Part shown: one piece after another, positions 27,148 to 36,198 of the stretch | How positions within the stretch are numbered: position 1 is the stretch's first letter | Layout: each line of letters begins with the position of its first letter | Assembly: GCF_000813425.1 (NCBI RefSeq) | Contig: NZ_JWIB01000010.1 | Location: 1 to 64,000, forward strand | Reading direction: 5' to 3' | DNA: 64,000 bases | Origin: Sporosarcina sp. ZBG7A | GTDB taxonomy: Bacteria > Bacillota > Bacilli > Bacillales_A > Planococcaceae | Program-made: the position numbers and the translations under genes | Notes under the pieces: model-generated | Told to the model about the DNA's origin: nothing | Databases searched by the model: none | Seen by the model: only the letters and a program-made list of their open reading frames with translations

Positions 27148-27702
27148 ATGAGTCTATTTATACTAGGTATATTGTTTGTATTTGCTAAATTCAATTTGCA
27201 ATTCCTCGAAACCGGAGTACTCTATTACGTTACAAATAGCATCGGGTACATTTTAATCTATGTCGGATTAAGGAGTATAAGTAGTGGCATAGACTCCATT
27301 CGACGTATTCAACCAGTTGTTCTGTTCATGATTTTGCATAGCATTGCATTCTCAGTATTAAATGGATCTGGACATTCGATTACAACCATTCCGCTTTCCA
27401 CAGGAATCGATACTGTTATTGCTTTGAGTCTTACGTCATTAGCGGTGGCTGGCATGATTATGATATTTTATATTATCCACCAACTCATTCTTGCTGTTCG
27501 TAACAACACCGATGACTTCACCTCTTATTCTAACATAACCATGCTCGAAAAATTTCCTAGCCTATTGGTAGTATTGCTAATCATAACGGCTGTCCTCTTC
27601 TTTACAATGCCTTCTGTCGCTCCTATTTCAATGATTTTGTTACTGGTTGCAGAAGCTTTCTTCATCCTCAACTTTTCAACAAAAGTGCAACAAGCCGGTT
27701 AA
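27148..27702 (+). CDS. Multi-pass membrane protein of unknown function
   Basis: This 184-residue protein is mostly hydrophobic, with about five transmembrane helices (roughly 1-13, 20-42, 55-72, 84-112 and 136-175, the last likely two helices). No enzymatic motif is visible. A TGGAGGAAA ribosome site precedes the ATG and a terminator follows. It is divergent from the glycosylase gene and convergent with the DegV gene, so context gives no role. Confidence 0.7.
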   Translation: MSLFILGILFVFAKFNLQFLETGVLYYVTNSIGYILIYVGLRSISSGIDSIRRIQPVVLFMILHSIAFSVLNGSGHSITTIPLSTGIDTVIALSLTSLAVAGMIMIFYIIHQLILAVRNNTDDFTSYSNITMLEKFPSLLVVLLIITAVLFFTMPSVAPISMILLLVAEAFFILNFSTKVQQAG

Positions 27703-27745
27703 CCACAAAAAGGTTATTTCATCAAACCCGTGTACAGCAACAAAT

Positions 27746-27785
27746 AAAAAGGGGTCGAAACCATTACGGATTCGTCCCCCTTTTC
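27746..27785 (+). terminator. Terminator of the membrane protein gene
   Basis: AAAAAGGGG-T-CGAA and TTCG-T-CCCC-TTTTT pair around a 10-nt loop. Confidence 0.7.
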
Positions 27786-27866
27786 ATATGTTTTCGTTTA
27801 GCACCTCTCACGAGAATCCATTAACGTAATACAGCTTCTCAGCTAACTGAAGTTTATAATAAAAAA

Positions 27867-28712
27867 TTAATAAGTAACCCAACTTAATCCTGTAGTTCCT
27901 TCACCCGCATGTACGCCCACGCAAATACTAAGTGGAACAACTTGTACTTTTAAAGTAGGAAACTCTTGCAATAACTCGTTCTTCCATATTTCTGCGTCAG
28001 GAGCATTATTGCAATTAATAACAGCAACTTCTGGAACATTACCATTATTCATGTCCGCACGAAGTAAAGAAGTCACGTAATTTTTTGCTCGCTTATTTGA
28101 ACGGATCTTTTCTTTCATGACTGGTTTTCCACTCTCAAAACTAATGACTACTTTAATGTCCAGCAAATTACTTAAGAAGTTCTGAGTTCCAGAAACACGT
28201 CCGCTTTTATGTAATTGGTTCAGACTGGATGGAATAAAGGACAACTTCGATTTAGATGTTATTTCATTGATGGATGCAACAACTTCTACTACATCTTTCC
28301 CCTTCGCAAATAGATCATTGCCGATTTCAATCATTTTAACCATCGGAAAAGAACCGATTTTCGAATCAATAGGATACACGTTGAAGTCTGTCATTTCAGA
28401 AGCCGCCTGTGCGCTTTCAAATGTCCCCGAAAGTCCACTTGATAAGTGTAAAGCAATGGCAAAATCGTATCCTTCTAACTGCAGTTTTTCGTATAAAGAA
28501 AGCATCTCTCCGATTGCGGGCTGCGAGGTTTTAGGTGAAACTTTCGATAGGCGTAATTTATCGTAAAACTCTTCCTGTGTAAGATCGATGGATTCCCTAT
28601 ACGACCCATCGGAAAAAACAACACCAAGAGGCAGTACATGTACATGATGTTTTTGGATGAAAGCATCCTCTAGTTGCGCAGCTGTATCCGTAATCCAAGC
28701 TATTTTCTTCAT
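27867..28712 (-). CDS. DegV-family fatty-acid-binding protein
   Basis: This protein of about 281 residues has the DegV fold, which binds a fatty acid; some members are FakB partners of the fatty acid kinase FakA. Family features are the N-terminal WITDTAAQL, the lipid-contacting TSQPAIGEM and LSSGLSGTF, and a C-terminal VHAGEGTTGLSW. The ATG at 28712 with GGAGAAGG upstream is preferred to an open extension to 28742. It is monocistronic; no fakA is nearby. Confidence 0.87.
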   Translation of the reverse strand: MKKIAWITDTAAQLEDAFIQKHHVHVLPLGVVFSDGSYRESIDLTQEEFYDKLRLSKVSPKTSQPAIGEMLSLYEKLQLEGYDFAIALHLSSGLSGTFESAQAASEMTDFNVYPIDSKIGSFPMVKMIEIGNDLFAKGKDVVEVVASINEITSKSKLSFIPSSLNQLHKSGRVSGTQNFLSNLLDIKVVISFESGKPVMKEKIRSNKRAKNYVTSLLRADMNNGNVPEVAVINCNNAPDAEIWKNELLQEFPTLKVQVVPLSICVGVHAGEGTTGLSWVTY

Positions 28713-29202
28713 TAAACCTTCTCCTCTAAATATAAATTTCATATTGAAATCACCTATCTACTCCCCATAACTTACACTACATATTCTTATAGGTACTAGT
28801 GATAGTTGTCATATCAAGAAGAAATTTAGAATTAGCTGTCATAATTTGAACATATGTAGCATCTTTCTTTCTATCTTTAATTTACGTTGCCGCGAAGTAG
28901 GTGCTCAAAACATTGCTATTTCACTAGGATGCCAAAACAATAAACAAAAAAAAGAAGTCACTCTATAGTATCTAACGGATCCTCTTCAGTTGTACAAACA
29001 AGACTTGTTATAACTAGATAAATCCGAGACTAATTGTTTTAACGCAAATGGATATTAGGGTGTTTTCACCAATATCCCCCCCGCGCTTAGGAGTTACTGA
29101 AGAGGAGTGGCTTACCTCAAATTAGACTTGAAAGAGAAAAACGTTTTTTGAAAACGCCTCTTTCAACTCTAATTCCCGAGACCTTTTACAAACGAAAAAA
29201 AC
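28713..29202. other. Non-coding region with nested inverted repeats
   Basis: No credible gene is seen here. CCTCTTCAGT (28981-28990) is repeated inverted as ACTGAAGAGG (29096-29105), enclosing a further hairpin GGATATT/AATATCC (29050-29077 region). Immediately after it a 53-nt near-perfect hairpin runs from ATTAGA-C-TTGAAAGAG (29121) to CTCTTTCAA-C-TCTAAT (29173), with CGTTTT/AAAACG inside. This could be a decayed mobile element or a structured RNA. The first 200 bases should include the degV promoter. Confidence 0.45.
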
Positions 29203-29277
29203 ACAAAAAAACAGACCTTAGGCATCCGGCCTAATAGGTCTGTCTTGGAGAAGTATCGTTGTTCCGACGATACTTCC
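29203..29277 (-). repeat. 75-bp twin-hairpin element, copy 1 (left boundary)
   Basis: Read on the minus strand it contains GAAGTATCGT/ACGATACTTC, a short linker, then CAGACC...GGTCTG followed by seven T, an intrinsic-terminator shape. It matches copy 2 at 41545-41619 in 74 of 75 positions and in the same orientation. No gene with a good start lies directly upstream on the minus strand, so this copy has no obvious transcript to terminate. Confidence 0.85.
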
Positions 29278-29658
29278 CCAACCGTATGGATAAATAATCA
29301 TGAAATTTAGAAGTCTAATTTCCCAGCTATTGCTTCAAAATTTGTACTTATATTAAATCGCTAATCTTATCCGCAAATGCAGTGGAAAACTGTTTGGAAA
29401 GTGAAAGAAGATATTCAGAGCATGGCAAGAATAGAGTTAAGATTTTTTCTTGAGTTAACGGAAGAGTACACTCTACAGATTCACTATTAAGAATGAGGAT
29501 TACTTCAAGCCAAAAGGTAGAATTGAAAACGGTAATAAACTTCTTTGAAAGACCGCACCAAAATTTTATGTAGGCGTGAAACTTGTCAATTCGCAATCAT
29601 TAATACTATACATCTTTCATAGAATGCTCTGAACAAACAACTGAAAAGGAGCGGGTGT
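29278..29658. other. Gap between repeat copy 1 and the DUF2935 gene
   Basis: This 381-base stretch contains an 82-codon minus-strand frame (29348-29596) with a TTG start and no ribosome site, which is not accepted as a gene. The right end contains the upstream region of the DUF2935 gene, including CATAGAATG (29619-29627), which resembles a sigma-K -10 with one mismatch. Confidence 0.35.
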
Positions 29659-30453
29659 ATGACGACTACATTCGTAACACAGTCATTATATGAAATACGT
29701 TTTTGGGCGAGAATTATGAAAGAACATGCTTTCTTTTTAAGTTTGGGATTTACAGCGGATCAAACCGAACTCATTCAAGAAGCAAGACAGTTCATCGATG
29801 TATTTGAAAAAATCGAAGAACAATTGAATGAGTATAATGAAAGGACAGATCCCGAAGTCATTAAGCGCTTCAATATTCAAGTCTTCCAAGCTACAGTATC
29901 CATTTGGGCATACAAAAGAAAAGTACTGGGATTAATTTTAAGTTGTAAAATCGTATCTAATAATATCCCATTGCTCGTTGACCATACCAGTCGAGAAGCT
30001 GCTTACTTCGCCAAGCGTTTAAAAGAATTAAATGAAGGCAAATTAAAACCATTACCAGAAGCTATTATTAAAGAAAACGTATTTTTCTTAAAAATCATGG
30101 CAGATCATTCAAAATTTATTGGTCACCTATTAGATCCCTCTGAAAGAAAACTTGTTGATCAAGCAAGAGAGTTCAGTAACGATTTTGATCAGCTTCTTTT
30201 CCAAGCACAAGATTTGGATCACATGCGTCCTCAATCCGAAACCACGCCTTTATTAGATCAGTTACTCGACCAAAACCGCGTTTCTGTAGTATCGCTCCGT
30301 GATTTTAAGAAAACTGCTAGAGATTTAATCGAAGCTTGTAAAATTAAAAGTACCATGCCTGCACTTCTTGCAGATCATGTGTACCGTGAAGCAGATCACT
30401 TCCTGGAAATTATCGATGCATTTGATGAACATCTCACTACATTAAAAAATTAA
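29659..30453 (+). CDS. DUF2935 protein, duplicated helical domain
   Basis: This 264-residue protein consists of two similar helical halves: residues 1-125 (EIRFWARIMKEHAFFL, then LVDHTSREAAYF) and 126-264 (KENVFFLKIMADHSKFI, then LADHVYREADHF). Each half carries conserved His and Glu residues spaced as in four-helix metal-binding bundles, which would suit a di-metal site; this is inference. The family occurs in spore-forming Firmicutes without a known function. AAAGGAGCGGGTG precedes the ATG, and a terminator follows. Confidence 0.8.
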   Translation: MTTTFVTQSLYEIRFWARIMKEHAFFLSLGFTADQTELIQEARQFIDVFEKIEEQLNEYNERTDPEVIKRFNIQVFQATVSIWAYKRKVLGLILSCKIVSNNIPLLVDHTSREAAYFAKRLKELNEGKLKPLPEAIIKENVFFLKIMADHSKFIGHLLDPSERKLVDQAREFSNDFDQLLFQAQDLDHMRPQSETTPLLDQLLDQNRVSVVSLRDFKKTARDLIEACKIKSTMPALLADHVYREADHFLEIIDAFDEHLTTLKN

Positions 30454-30458
30454 ACTCA

Positions 30459-30507
30459 GGACTGTCACAAGTGTCGTAAAAAACGACGTTCTGACAGTCT
30501 TTTTTAT
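30459..30507 (+). terminator. Terminator of the DUF2935 gene
   Basis: GACTGTCA and TGACAGTC flank an inner TCGT/ACGA stem and are followed by TTTTTT. Confidence 0.85.
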
Positions 30508-30607
30508 GTACCTATTCGCACTTATACTACCTCCTTAATCGTTTCATTAGATTTCAACTTTCGCTCATTTTATAGGTTTCCCCTTCATCTTCCCTTATTA
30601 CAAACTT

Positions 30608-30616
30608 CATATAATA
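30608..30616 (+). promoter_or_regulatory. Possible sigma-K -10 element
   Basis: CATATAATA fits the sigma-K -10 consensus CATANNNTA exactly. No AC-type -35 is found at 16-17 bp, and the expected start point would fall in the ribosome site, so this is weak. Confidence 0.25.
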
Positions 30617-30640
30617 GAGAAAGAGGAGGTGGAAAAATTT

Positions 30641-31156
30641 ATGGCAAAGCATTTATATCCCACTTGCACATGTTATGAAAAGAGCCATCATGATGATTGC
30701 TGTCATCATCATGATTATAGATGTTGCAACCATAACCACTATAAGCATGGATGTTGCTGTTCATCTCATCATTTTAGTTGTCGAAATGATTTATGTAGTC
30801 CTTGTTTTAGAATCCGATTGGGTGGCTTGCAAGACGGACTTAGCTTTCGCTTACGCCAAATGATCTGCTGTGAAGTGGAGTTTACTTTAGAGAACGACAA
30901 AAATGTAATAGGAACTATCGTTTTTGTAGGATCTAACTTTGTTGAGCTATTTGTCAAAGATAAGTTGCCAATAGATTGTGAGGAAGGTACTGATTTGGAC
31001 AGAGAATCAAAAAAGGAAAGTAAAGAGGATTCTACAAACGAAGGATATCATGACTGTAGAGAACATCCAATTGGTACAACATTGATTTTTTCTTTTGATA
31101 AGATTTCACATATGACAGTCATTAGTCCCTGTCATTCAAAAAATCCATGCAATTAA
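30641..31156 (+). CDS. His/Cys-rich spore-coat-like protein
   Basis: This protein of about 171 residues begins with a strongly His- and Cys-rich segment (residues ~5-55, about ten His and ten Cys or more, e.g. HHDDCCHHHDYRCCNH), which should bind metal or cross-link through disulfides. A small beta domain follows (ICCEVEFTLENDKNVIGTIV) similar in pattern to the Mnx small proteins, with an acidic loop. There is no signal peptide. The ATG at 30641 lies 11 bases after AGAGGAGG; a GTG at 30629 is inside that site. It is convergent with the mnx operon. Function is unknown. Confidence 0.75.
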   Translation: MAKHLYPTCTCYEKSHHDDCCHHHDYRCCNHNHYKHGCCCSSHHFSCRNDLCSPCFRIRLGGLQDGLSFRLRQMICCEVEFTLENDKNVIGTIVFVGSNFVELFVKDKLPIDCEEGTDLDRESKKESKEDSTNEGYHDCREHPIGTTLIFSFDKISHMTVISPCHSKNPCN

Positions 31157-31164
31157 TCAATTAT

Positions 31165-31202
31165 AAAAACCAGTCCCTTGCTTTTAAGGGACTGGTTTTT
31201 TA
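31165..31202. terminator. Bidirectional terminator, end of the mnx operon
   Basis: AAAACCAGTCCCTT and AAGGGACTGGTTTT form a perfect 14-bp stem with A and T runs on both sides. It serves the His/Cys-rich gene and the mnx operon. Confidence 0.9.
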
Positions 31203-31895
31203 TGCGTCCAAGATTATTCTTCCAATTTTTTCAATAGGAATAACTTTTTTCTCTTCTTCTGATTTCAAAACAATTGATTCTTTATTCACATCCATAAGAA
31301 TTCCTTCAATCAACGTTTCCTCAATGACAATTTTAACTAATTTCCCCTCAAAAAGTAGAAGATAGACTGCTAATGGAATTCTAAAGAACAACTGAATAAG
31401 CTCTGGTGAGGAGGCAACGACTTTACCAAATTGAAAAGTTAACTTTCGCCGTAAATAAGGGTCGATATATACTAAATCTGCATCAGGAAATGGCTCTGCA
31501 TAACGCCCAGAAGGTTTGACCAAGTTAATTTGGTTATGTGGCACAACCATGTTATGTTTGTCATGACGTAAAAGAACAAAGTCGAATGCAGAGATTACTA
31601 CTCTTCCAACCATGATTTCACCTTCGGTATTCATTAGTTCCACATCCAAACCGATTAATCCGTCAAATACTTTTTGATAAGTTTCTTGTACGGATCGATC
31701 ATCTTCAAGAGCGAGATCTAGCAATAATAGATTTGCTTCTACTATTTTCTCTTCCACTTTCTCCATCATATCAGGCGGAAGACAGCTTTCAGGTGAAGGG
31801 AATTGGGGTGTCTTTAATCTTTCAGGGCAACAACTCTTTGGAACAAAAAAATCAATGCTTTGGTCATTTTCGGGGAGGTCTTCACTATTTGCCAT
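31200..31895 (-). CDS. MnxD-like protein downstream of mnxG
   Basis: This 231-residue protein has two small beta-barrel-like repeats (IGLDVELMNTEGEIMVGRVV near residue 83 and KLVKIVIEETLIEGILM near 185). Its segment LRRKLTFQFGKVVASSPEL aligns with LQRKLMLKFGETVTKRETL of the MnxD-position protein, so the two are paralogues. The N-terminal 50 residues contain CCPE and ESCLPP, Cys/Pro motifs found in coat proteins. It starts 51 bases after mnxG with AAAGGTGG upstream; a weak hairpin in the gap may lower its expression. Confidence 0.75.
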   Translation of the reverse strand: MANSEDLPENDQSIDFFVPKSCCPERLKTPQFPSPESCLPPDMMEKVEEKIVEANLLLLDLALEDDRSVQETYQKVFDGLIGLDVELMNTEGEIMVGRVVISAFDFVLLRHDKHNMVVPHNQINLVKPSGRYAEPFPDADLVYIDPYLRRKLTFQFGKVVASSPELIQLFFRIPLAVYLLLFEGKLVKIVIEETLIEGILMDVNKESIVLKSEEEKKVIPIEKIGRIILDA

Positions 31896-31945
31896 TTATA
31901 CACCACCTTTCTTTAAGAGAAAAAATCATCTCTCTTTTTTTGCAC

Positions 31946-34900
31946 CTAATTGTCCAACTTAGGAAGATGTTTTTTCAGTTCGTCAAATACTCTCATGATC
32001 CCCCACATTCCTTGCTCTATATCCCATCTAATATTTCCAGAGCGATACATAAAGTCTCCAGCAAACCCACTATAAGCCCCTGCTCCGCCTAACAATTGCA
32101 AATTGCTCGTAGCCCCCGCCACGTTAAAACCAACAAATGACTCCGTTCGCGAAAAAATATCTTTTGTATCAAACTTCCATCGGTGACCATGCAAATGAAA
32201 CGTATGGGATCTGCGTCTTTCCGCTGGTGTTACTAATCGTATGGTTATAGGATCCCCTACATAGCTTTCAAATAACGGGGTGGACGGATCACCGAACGCT
32301 TTAGAGCTGAACAAATCATGGAGCACAGGATGTTCCTCATAGCGGTTGATTAATCGTTCGCTTCGGTAGTTAAAACCGCGCGATCCTTGATCATACGTAT
32401 CAAGTAAATCTTCATCGACTTCTGGCGGAGCTAGCAAAATACCATCTACCGGATCGAAAATGACCTGGTTATTTTTGTCCAACAGCCGCACACCATCATG
32501 CATGATCAAAACGAATTCTCTTATATCTGGCAACAACGGATTACGCAATATTACGTTTGCTCCCGTTATGACTGGTTTCAGCGTATACGGGTCCAAGTAT
32601 TCTGTCCCCCTTGCCTCTGCGATAAAAGCCCCAAATGCGCCTTGCGATTTATGGTTGCGGATATCCGCCATATCCCATAGGCCACACGCACCTACTTGGG
32701 AGTCTACAAACCAGCGATACGTTCTGGATTCACCCGGTCCGACGGTTTGATCGCCGTTGAACCCGACTGTTTCACCTGCAGATGTTTTCACGTCATAATC
32801 AATCAATTGCGGGTGTAAAGAAATTCGAAGTGAGGGCGGGTAAAAAGCTTGTTCTTTAACAATGGGGTAAGGGTAGATACCGTCTTGGAACGGGAATAGT
32901 TCCTGCTTTAAAAAGCTGGTTAATGTTACATCTACGGTATCTCCTACATTAGATCGAAGGATTAGCGGCTCTGGTTTTTTTCTTCCCTCTTTGATTGCCT
33001 GCATATCTTCGCGAAGTGCAAATATAACAGCATGAGGATCATGATCACCGAAAGAATTGTAAACAATCGATGTCTGAAAAGCGACCACGTCATAACACCG
33101 ATGTGGCCCTTTTACCTCAATTACAGTAGGGTCTTCTGCTGGGGGCGGCTTCATCCCCTTACATTCTGGCAATGGTTTAGATCGTTTTAAGGGATCAGCG
33201 CGGTCTGGTAATTTAATAAGTTCTGGCACTTTTTCATCATATGCTCGTATTAACCCCCATAATCCGTTCCATAAATCTTCTTCAGTTTCAAATGTCCACA
33301 AATAATCACCTGATCGCGGAACGTGCATCTCCATCGTAAAGGATTCCGAAATGCCAATATGCTGCTGGTTGTCTAATTTAGAATTTAGATCCCCGCGTTC
33401 CTTTAACCACTTCAAACCGTGCACATTAAAGCTATGCGACTCTTCCTGTGCGCCTTGCAGGAGTCGAATTCGGATGGAATCTCCTTCATACGCCTTAAAT
33501 ATAGGAGTAACAGGATCCCCCTTTACAAAAGAGCTAAAACTATATGCAGGATCACACTCTTTGTCTAAACGGAATTGCAATGGTTCGTTTTTATAATTCA
33601 CCCCAAATAATCCCGGATCATCCGGTGACCCTGGAAAAGGCGGCGGGGCTAACGGCTTTCCATTTTTATCGAACAAATGAGTGAAATCTTGAACAAATAA
33701 TGCAAAGTCACGATAGTCTGGAATTAGTGGATTACTGACTGTAATTTGTGATCCATAGTCCACTTCATCCCCTGTTGCTGAGTCTAGGTAATTAGAAAAA
33801 CGCGGGTGGACGACTCCTGTTCCGAAAACGCCATGCTGCTGATGTGTGCCGGGGAATAGATGATCGTGGAAAAACCATGCTTTTAATTCTACATCTGCGT
33901 AATACGAATATTGAATCGTTTCTCCTGGTAAAACAGAAGAATCATAGTTCCAGCCTACATTCGCACCATCGTTTACAAGTACATCAAATTTCACAAAATG
34001 AATATGCATACCCACTTCATATGTCCGCGTTACAAGTTGGAATGCATCTCCATCAAGAATATGCGGCAGTCGGTTTGTAAAATTAATTTTATAACAAGTA
34101 TTAGCCGATGCATGGATAACTAGAGGTTCTGGCGCTTTCTTTCCTGAACAAACATCTTCTATATCCTCATCTAGTACATACATGCGGCCTGTTGGATCGT
34201 GCCAGCCTTCTCGATTATAAATAAGAGGGATTTCAATTAATGAGATGTTAAATTCCTTAATAGGAGCATAGGCAGGACAAGGATCTGTAAAAACAGCTCC
34301 TGGTCGAGGATGATCAATAGCTGCATGCCGCTCCAATTCTGTTAACCCTCTTCCCCCAACGATTCCAAGTGGCGGGCGGGGTGCTTTCAAACCGACTTTA
34401 CCTGGGATAAAATTCGGAAATCCAGGTTTTAATTTTGTTGGTTTTGGAGGAGAGGCCCTGTCTGGCAGAGGCTTCAGCGCTTTAATAGGAACCCCGTTCG
34501 GATAACATTGACTCCCATCTTGAAGTGTATCAAATACTCGGTTCATCCCCCACATCCCTGCTACAAAGTGAGGATATAAATGACAGTGAATTACCGCATC
34601 TCCAAATGAGCCCTGCAAACTGCCTAAACCGTACAGCGGCTGAATCGTGTAATGGGATTGTGGACTTATTGCCTGTGCATCTAAGATCTCAGAAGCAAGA
34701 TCACTCGGATCACTAAACCATTGATGGACATGATAATGGAAGACATGCGTTTCTTTCACACCACCATGAAAAAGCCTTATTTTTGCTGGATCTCCGACAT
34801 AACCTCTCAGAATCGGCGTCGATGGATCTCCAAACACCCAAGAATCATGATGAACTTCTTCCCCTTCACAATTCGGACAGACCACCCCTTCAGAGATGAG

Positions 34901-35587
34901 CTGCTGGCGTCTATTTTCCGGTTCATACCGGTAATTGGCCCCATGAAAGGATTCCTCTTCTTGATTTGAAAAATGATTAATCGGACGGTTTCCTGTTAAA
35001 TCATCGACTTCCATTTCATCGTTGAACATCCAAACATATTCACGAAAGGAAGGTAAAATTGGATGATGGATATCCGCATATTGACCGCTATTTATAACCT
35101 TTCCTGTTTCTGGATCGGTCCACCAGGAAAAACGGCTCTGTACACATAATCCACCAACCAACCCATTTGAATTGGAACCTTCTTCTCCACTTGATACATT
35201 TCCTAAATCCGAAAAAAAATAGTTTCCTTCTTTTAAAACATGTAGCCGATATAAAATCTTGTTGTAAGGTGCTACGGTACTATCTTCATTAAGCCCCACG
35301 TTCGCCCCATCAGATTGACAGACGTCATATTCAGCTTCTTGAAAGTGCATACCGGTATGAAATGGTAGCTTATTTTCAAATATAATTTCCACGGTATCGC
35401 CTTCATTTGCTCTTATAAACAGTGGCTGTACGAGATCTACAGGAGTGAATGGGTTCTTTTTCACCAATTTCTTTACCTTTTCTTCATTTTCTTTTAACAC
35501 ATACATCATCCCGTTTGGGTCATGATCGCCGAACGTGTTCAAAACGATTCGAATGGGAATCGCTACCACGTGATAAACTCTTTTCAT
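31946..35587 (-). CDS. mnxG: Giant multicopper oxidase, Mn(II) oxidase MnxG
   Basis: This ~1213-residue multicopper oxidase matches the length of MnxG, the spore-surface manganese oxidase of marine Bacillus. It reads as six cupredoxin domains in three two-domain units, units 1 and 3 beginning with FGDHDP. One full copper-site set is visible: HVFHYHVHQW (~280), the type-1 motif HCHLYPHFVAGM (~335), HIHF (~528) and FFHDH (~573). Thus motifs 3-4 precede 1-2, placing the trinuclear centre between domains 2 and 3. Extra HSFNVHG (~718) and HTFHLHGH (~1128) lack partners. No signal peptide. The ATG at 35587 follows AAGGGGTG; a GTG at 35596 is possible. Confidence 0.9.
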   Translation of the reverse strand: MKRVYHVVAIPIRIVLNTFGDHDPNGMMYVLKENEEKVKKLVKKNPFTPVDLVQPLFIRANEGDTVEIIFENKLPFHTGMHFQEAEYDVCQSDGANVGLNEDSTVAPYNKILYRLHVLKEGNYFFSDLGNVSSGEEGSNSNGLVGGLCVQSRFSWWTDPETGKVINSGQYADIHHPILPSFREYVWMFNDEMEVDDLTGNRPINHFSNQEEESFHGANYRYEPENRRQQLISEGVVCPNCEGEEVHHDSWVFGDPSTPILRGYVGDPAKIRLFHGGVKETHVFHYHVHQWFSDPSDLASEILDAQAISPQSHYTIQPLYGLGSLQGSFGDAVIHCHLYPHFVAGMWGMNRVFDTLQDGSQCYPNGVPIKALKPLPDRASPPKPTKLKPGFPNFIPGKVGLKAPRPPLGIVGGRGLTELERHAAIDHPRPGAVFTDPCPAYAPIKEFNISLIEIPLIYNREGWHDPTGRMYVLDEDIEDVCSGKKAPEPLVIHASANTCYKINFTNRLPHILDGDAFQLVTRTYEVGMHIHFVKFDVLVNDGANVGWNYDSSVLPGETIQYSYYADVELKAWFFHDHLFPGTHQQHGVFGTGVVHPRFSNYLDSATGDEVDYGSQITVSNPLIPDYRDFALFVQDFTHLFDKNGKPLAPPPFPGSPDDPGLFGVNYKNEPLQFRLDKECDPAYSFSSFVKGDPVTPIFKAYEGDSIRIRLLQGAQEESHSFNVHGLKWLKERGDLNSKLDNQQHIGISESFTMEMHVPRSGDYLWTFETEEDLWNGLWGLIRAYDEKVPELIKLPDRADPLKRSKPLPECKGMKPPPAEDPTVIEVKGPHRCYDVVAFQTSIVYNSFGDHDPHAVIFALREDMQAIKEGRKKPEPLILRSNVGDTVDVTLTSFLKQELFPFQDGIYPYPIVKEQAFYPPSLRISLHPQLIDYDVKTSAGETVGFNGDQTVGPGESRTYRWFVDSQVGACGLWDMADIRNHKSQGAFGAFIAEARGTEYLDPYTLKPVITGANVILRNPLLPDIREFVLIMHDGVRLLDKNNQVIFDPVDGILLAPPEVDEDLLDTYDQGSRGFNYRSERLINRYEEHPVLHDLFSSKAFGDPSTPLFESYVGDPITIRLVTPAERRRSHTFHLHGHRWKFDTKDIFSRTESFVGFNVAGATSNLQLLGGAGAYSGFAGDFMYRSGNIRWDIEQGMWGIMRVFDELKKHLPKLDN

Positions 35588-35604
35588 TTGCATCACCCCT
35601 TTTT

Positions 35605-35892
35605 CTAATCTTTCAAATCGGGAATTTTAGCACCTACCCCTGTTTCTATATAGAACACTTCAATGGCATCAATATGCACGAACCATGTTTTTCCTTCCAA
35701 TGCAGGAACAGATGTTGTTTGGACATACAATTCGATGGAGTCATCGACTACCTTTATAATTTTTCCGATAAACATAAAAGGAAAGGACTCCGTCAAAATA
35801 AACACTCTTCTCCCAACTTTTTTGCTGAAATGCTCCACCAGTGCTTGCTGCCTAACACCATTAATTGTCTGAGAATCGTTTTGCTGTGCCAT
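35605..35892 (-). CDS. mnxF: MnxF-position small subunit of the Mn oxidase
   Basis: This 95-residue protein has a single Sm-like or beta-barrel-like region (VGRRVFILTESFPFMFIGKIIKVV then ELYVQTT). It occupies the mnxF position directly before mnxG (17 bases). In the characterised Bacillus enzyme MnxE and MnxF form a hexameric accessory assembly bound to MnxG and can bind copper; that role is transferred by position and size. Ribosome site AAGGAGTG. Confidence 0.8.
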   Translation of the reverse strand: MAQQNDSQTINGVRQQALVEHFSKKVGRRVFILTESFPFMFIGKIIKVVDDSIELYVQTTSVPALEGKTWFVHIDAIEVFYIETGVGAKIPDLKD

Positions 35893-35907
35893 TCACGCAC
35901 TCCTTTA

Positions 35908-36198
35908 TTAAGTTAATGGAAATACTAAATCACAAGGTACTTCTGTCGAATAGGAAACAATTTGCTCATGGGGGATGCTCAGAGGGAATGGACATTTGTA
36001 AAACGGAGCATTTACCATTTTGATGATCACTGGTGATAATGTCAGATGTCCTTGTTGTACTTCTGAAACGGTCCCGCAGAAAATAGGACGAAATACTTGA
36101 CCTAATAAGTTAAGCTGTACAGCTTGCGTAATAATCAGCACATCCTCACCTAATAAACTATTAAAATCCCGAAACAGAGTTTCTTTGTTATCCTCCAT
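35908..36198 (-). CDS. mnxE: MnxE-position small subunit of the Mn oxidase
   Basis: This 96-residue beta-rich protein (LGEDVLIITQAVQLN ... FCGTVSEVQQGHLTLSPVII) lies 15 bases before mnxF, and its start overlaps the end of the preceding gene by 11 bases. It has three Cys residues. By position and length it corresponds to MnxE, partner of MnxF in the MnxEFG complex. AAGGGAGG precedes the ATG. Confidence 0.8.
   Translation of the reverse strand: MEDNKETLFRDFNSLLGEDVLIITQAVQLNLLGQVFRPIFCGTVSEVQQGHLTLSPVIIKMVNAPFYKCPFPLSIPHEQIVSYSTEVPCDLVFPLT

Noticed and set aside
29348-29596. 82-codon minus-strand frame ending before repeat copy 1
   Set aside because: It starts with TTG, has no ribosome site, shows no recognisable domain and an odd Cys/Phe/Trp composition. 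The terminator-like repeat behind it is not enough to call a gene.
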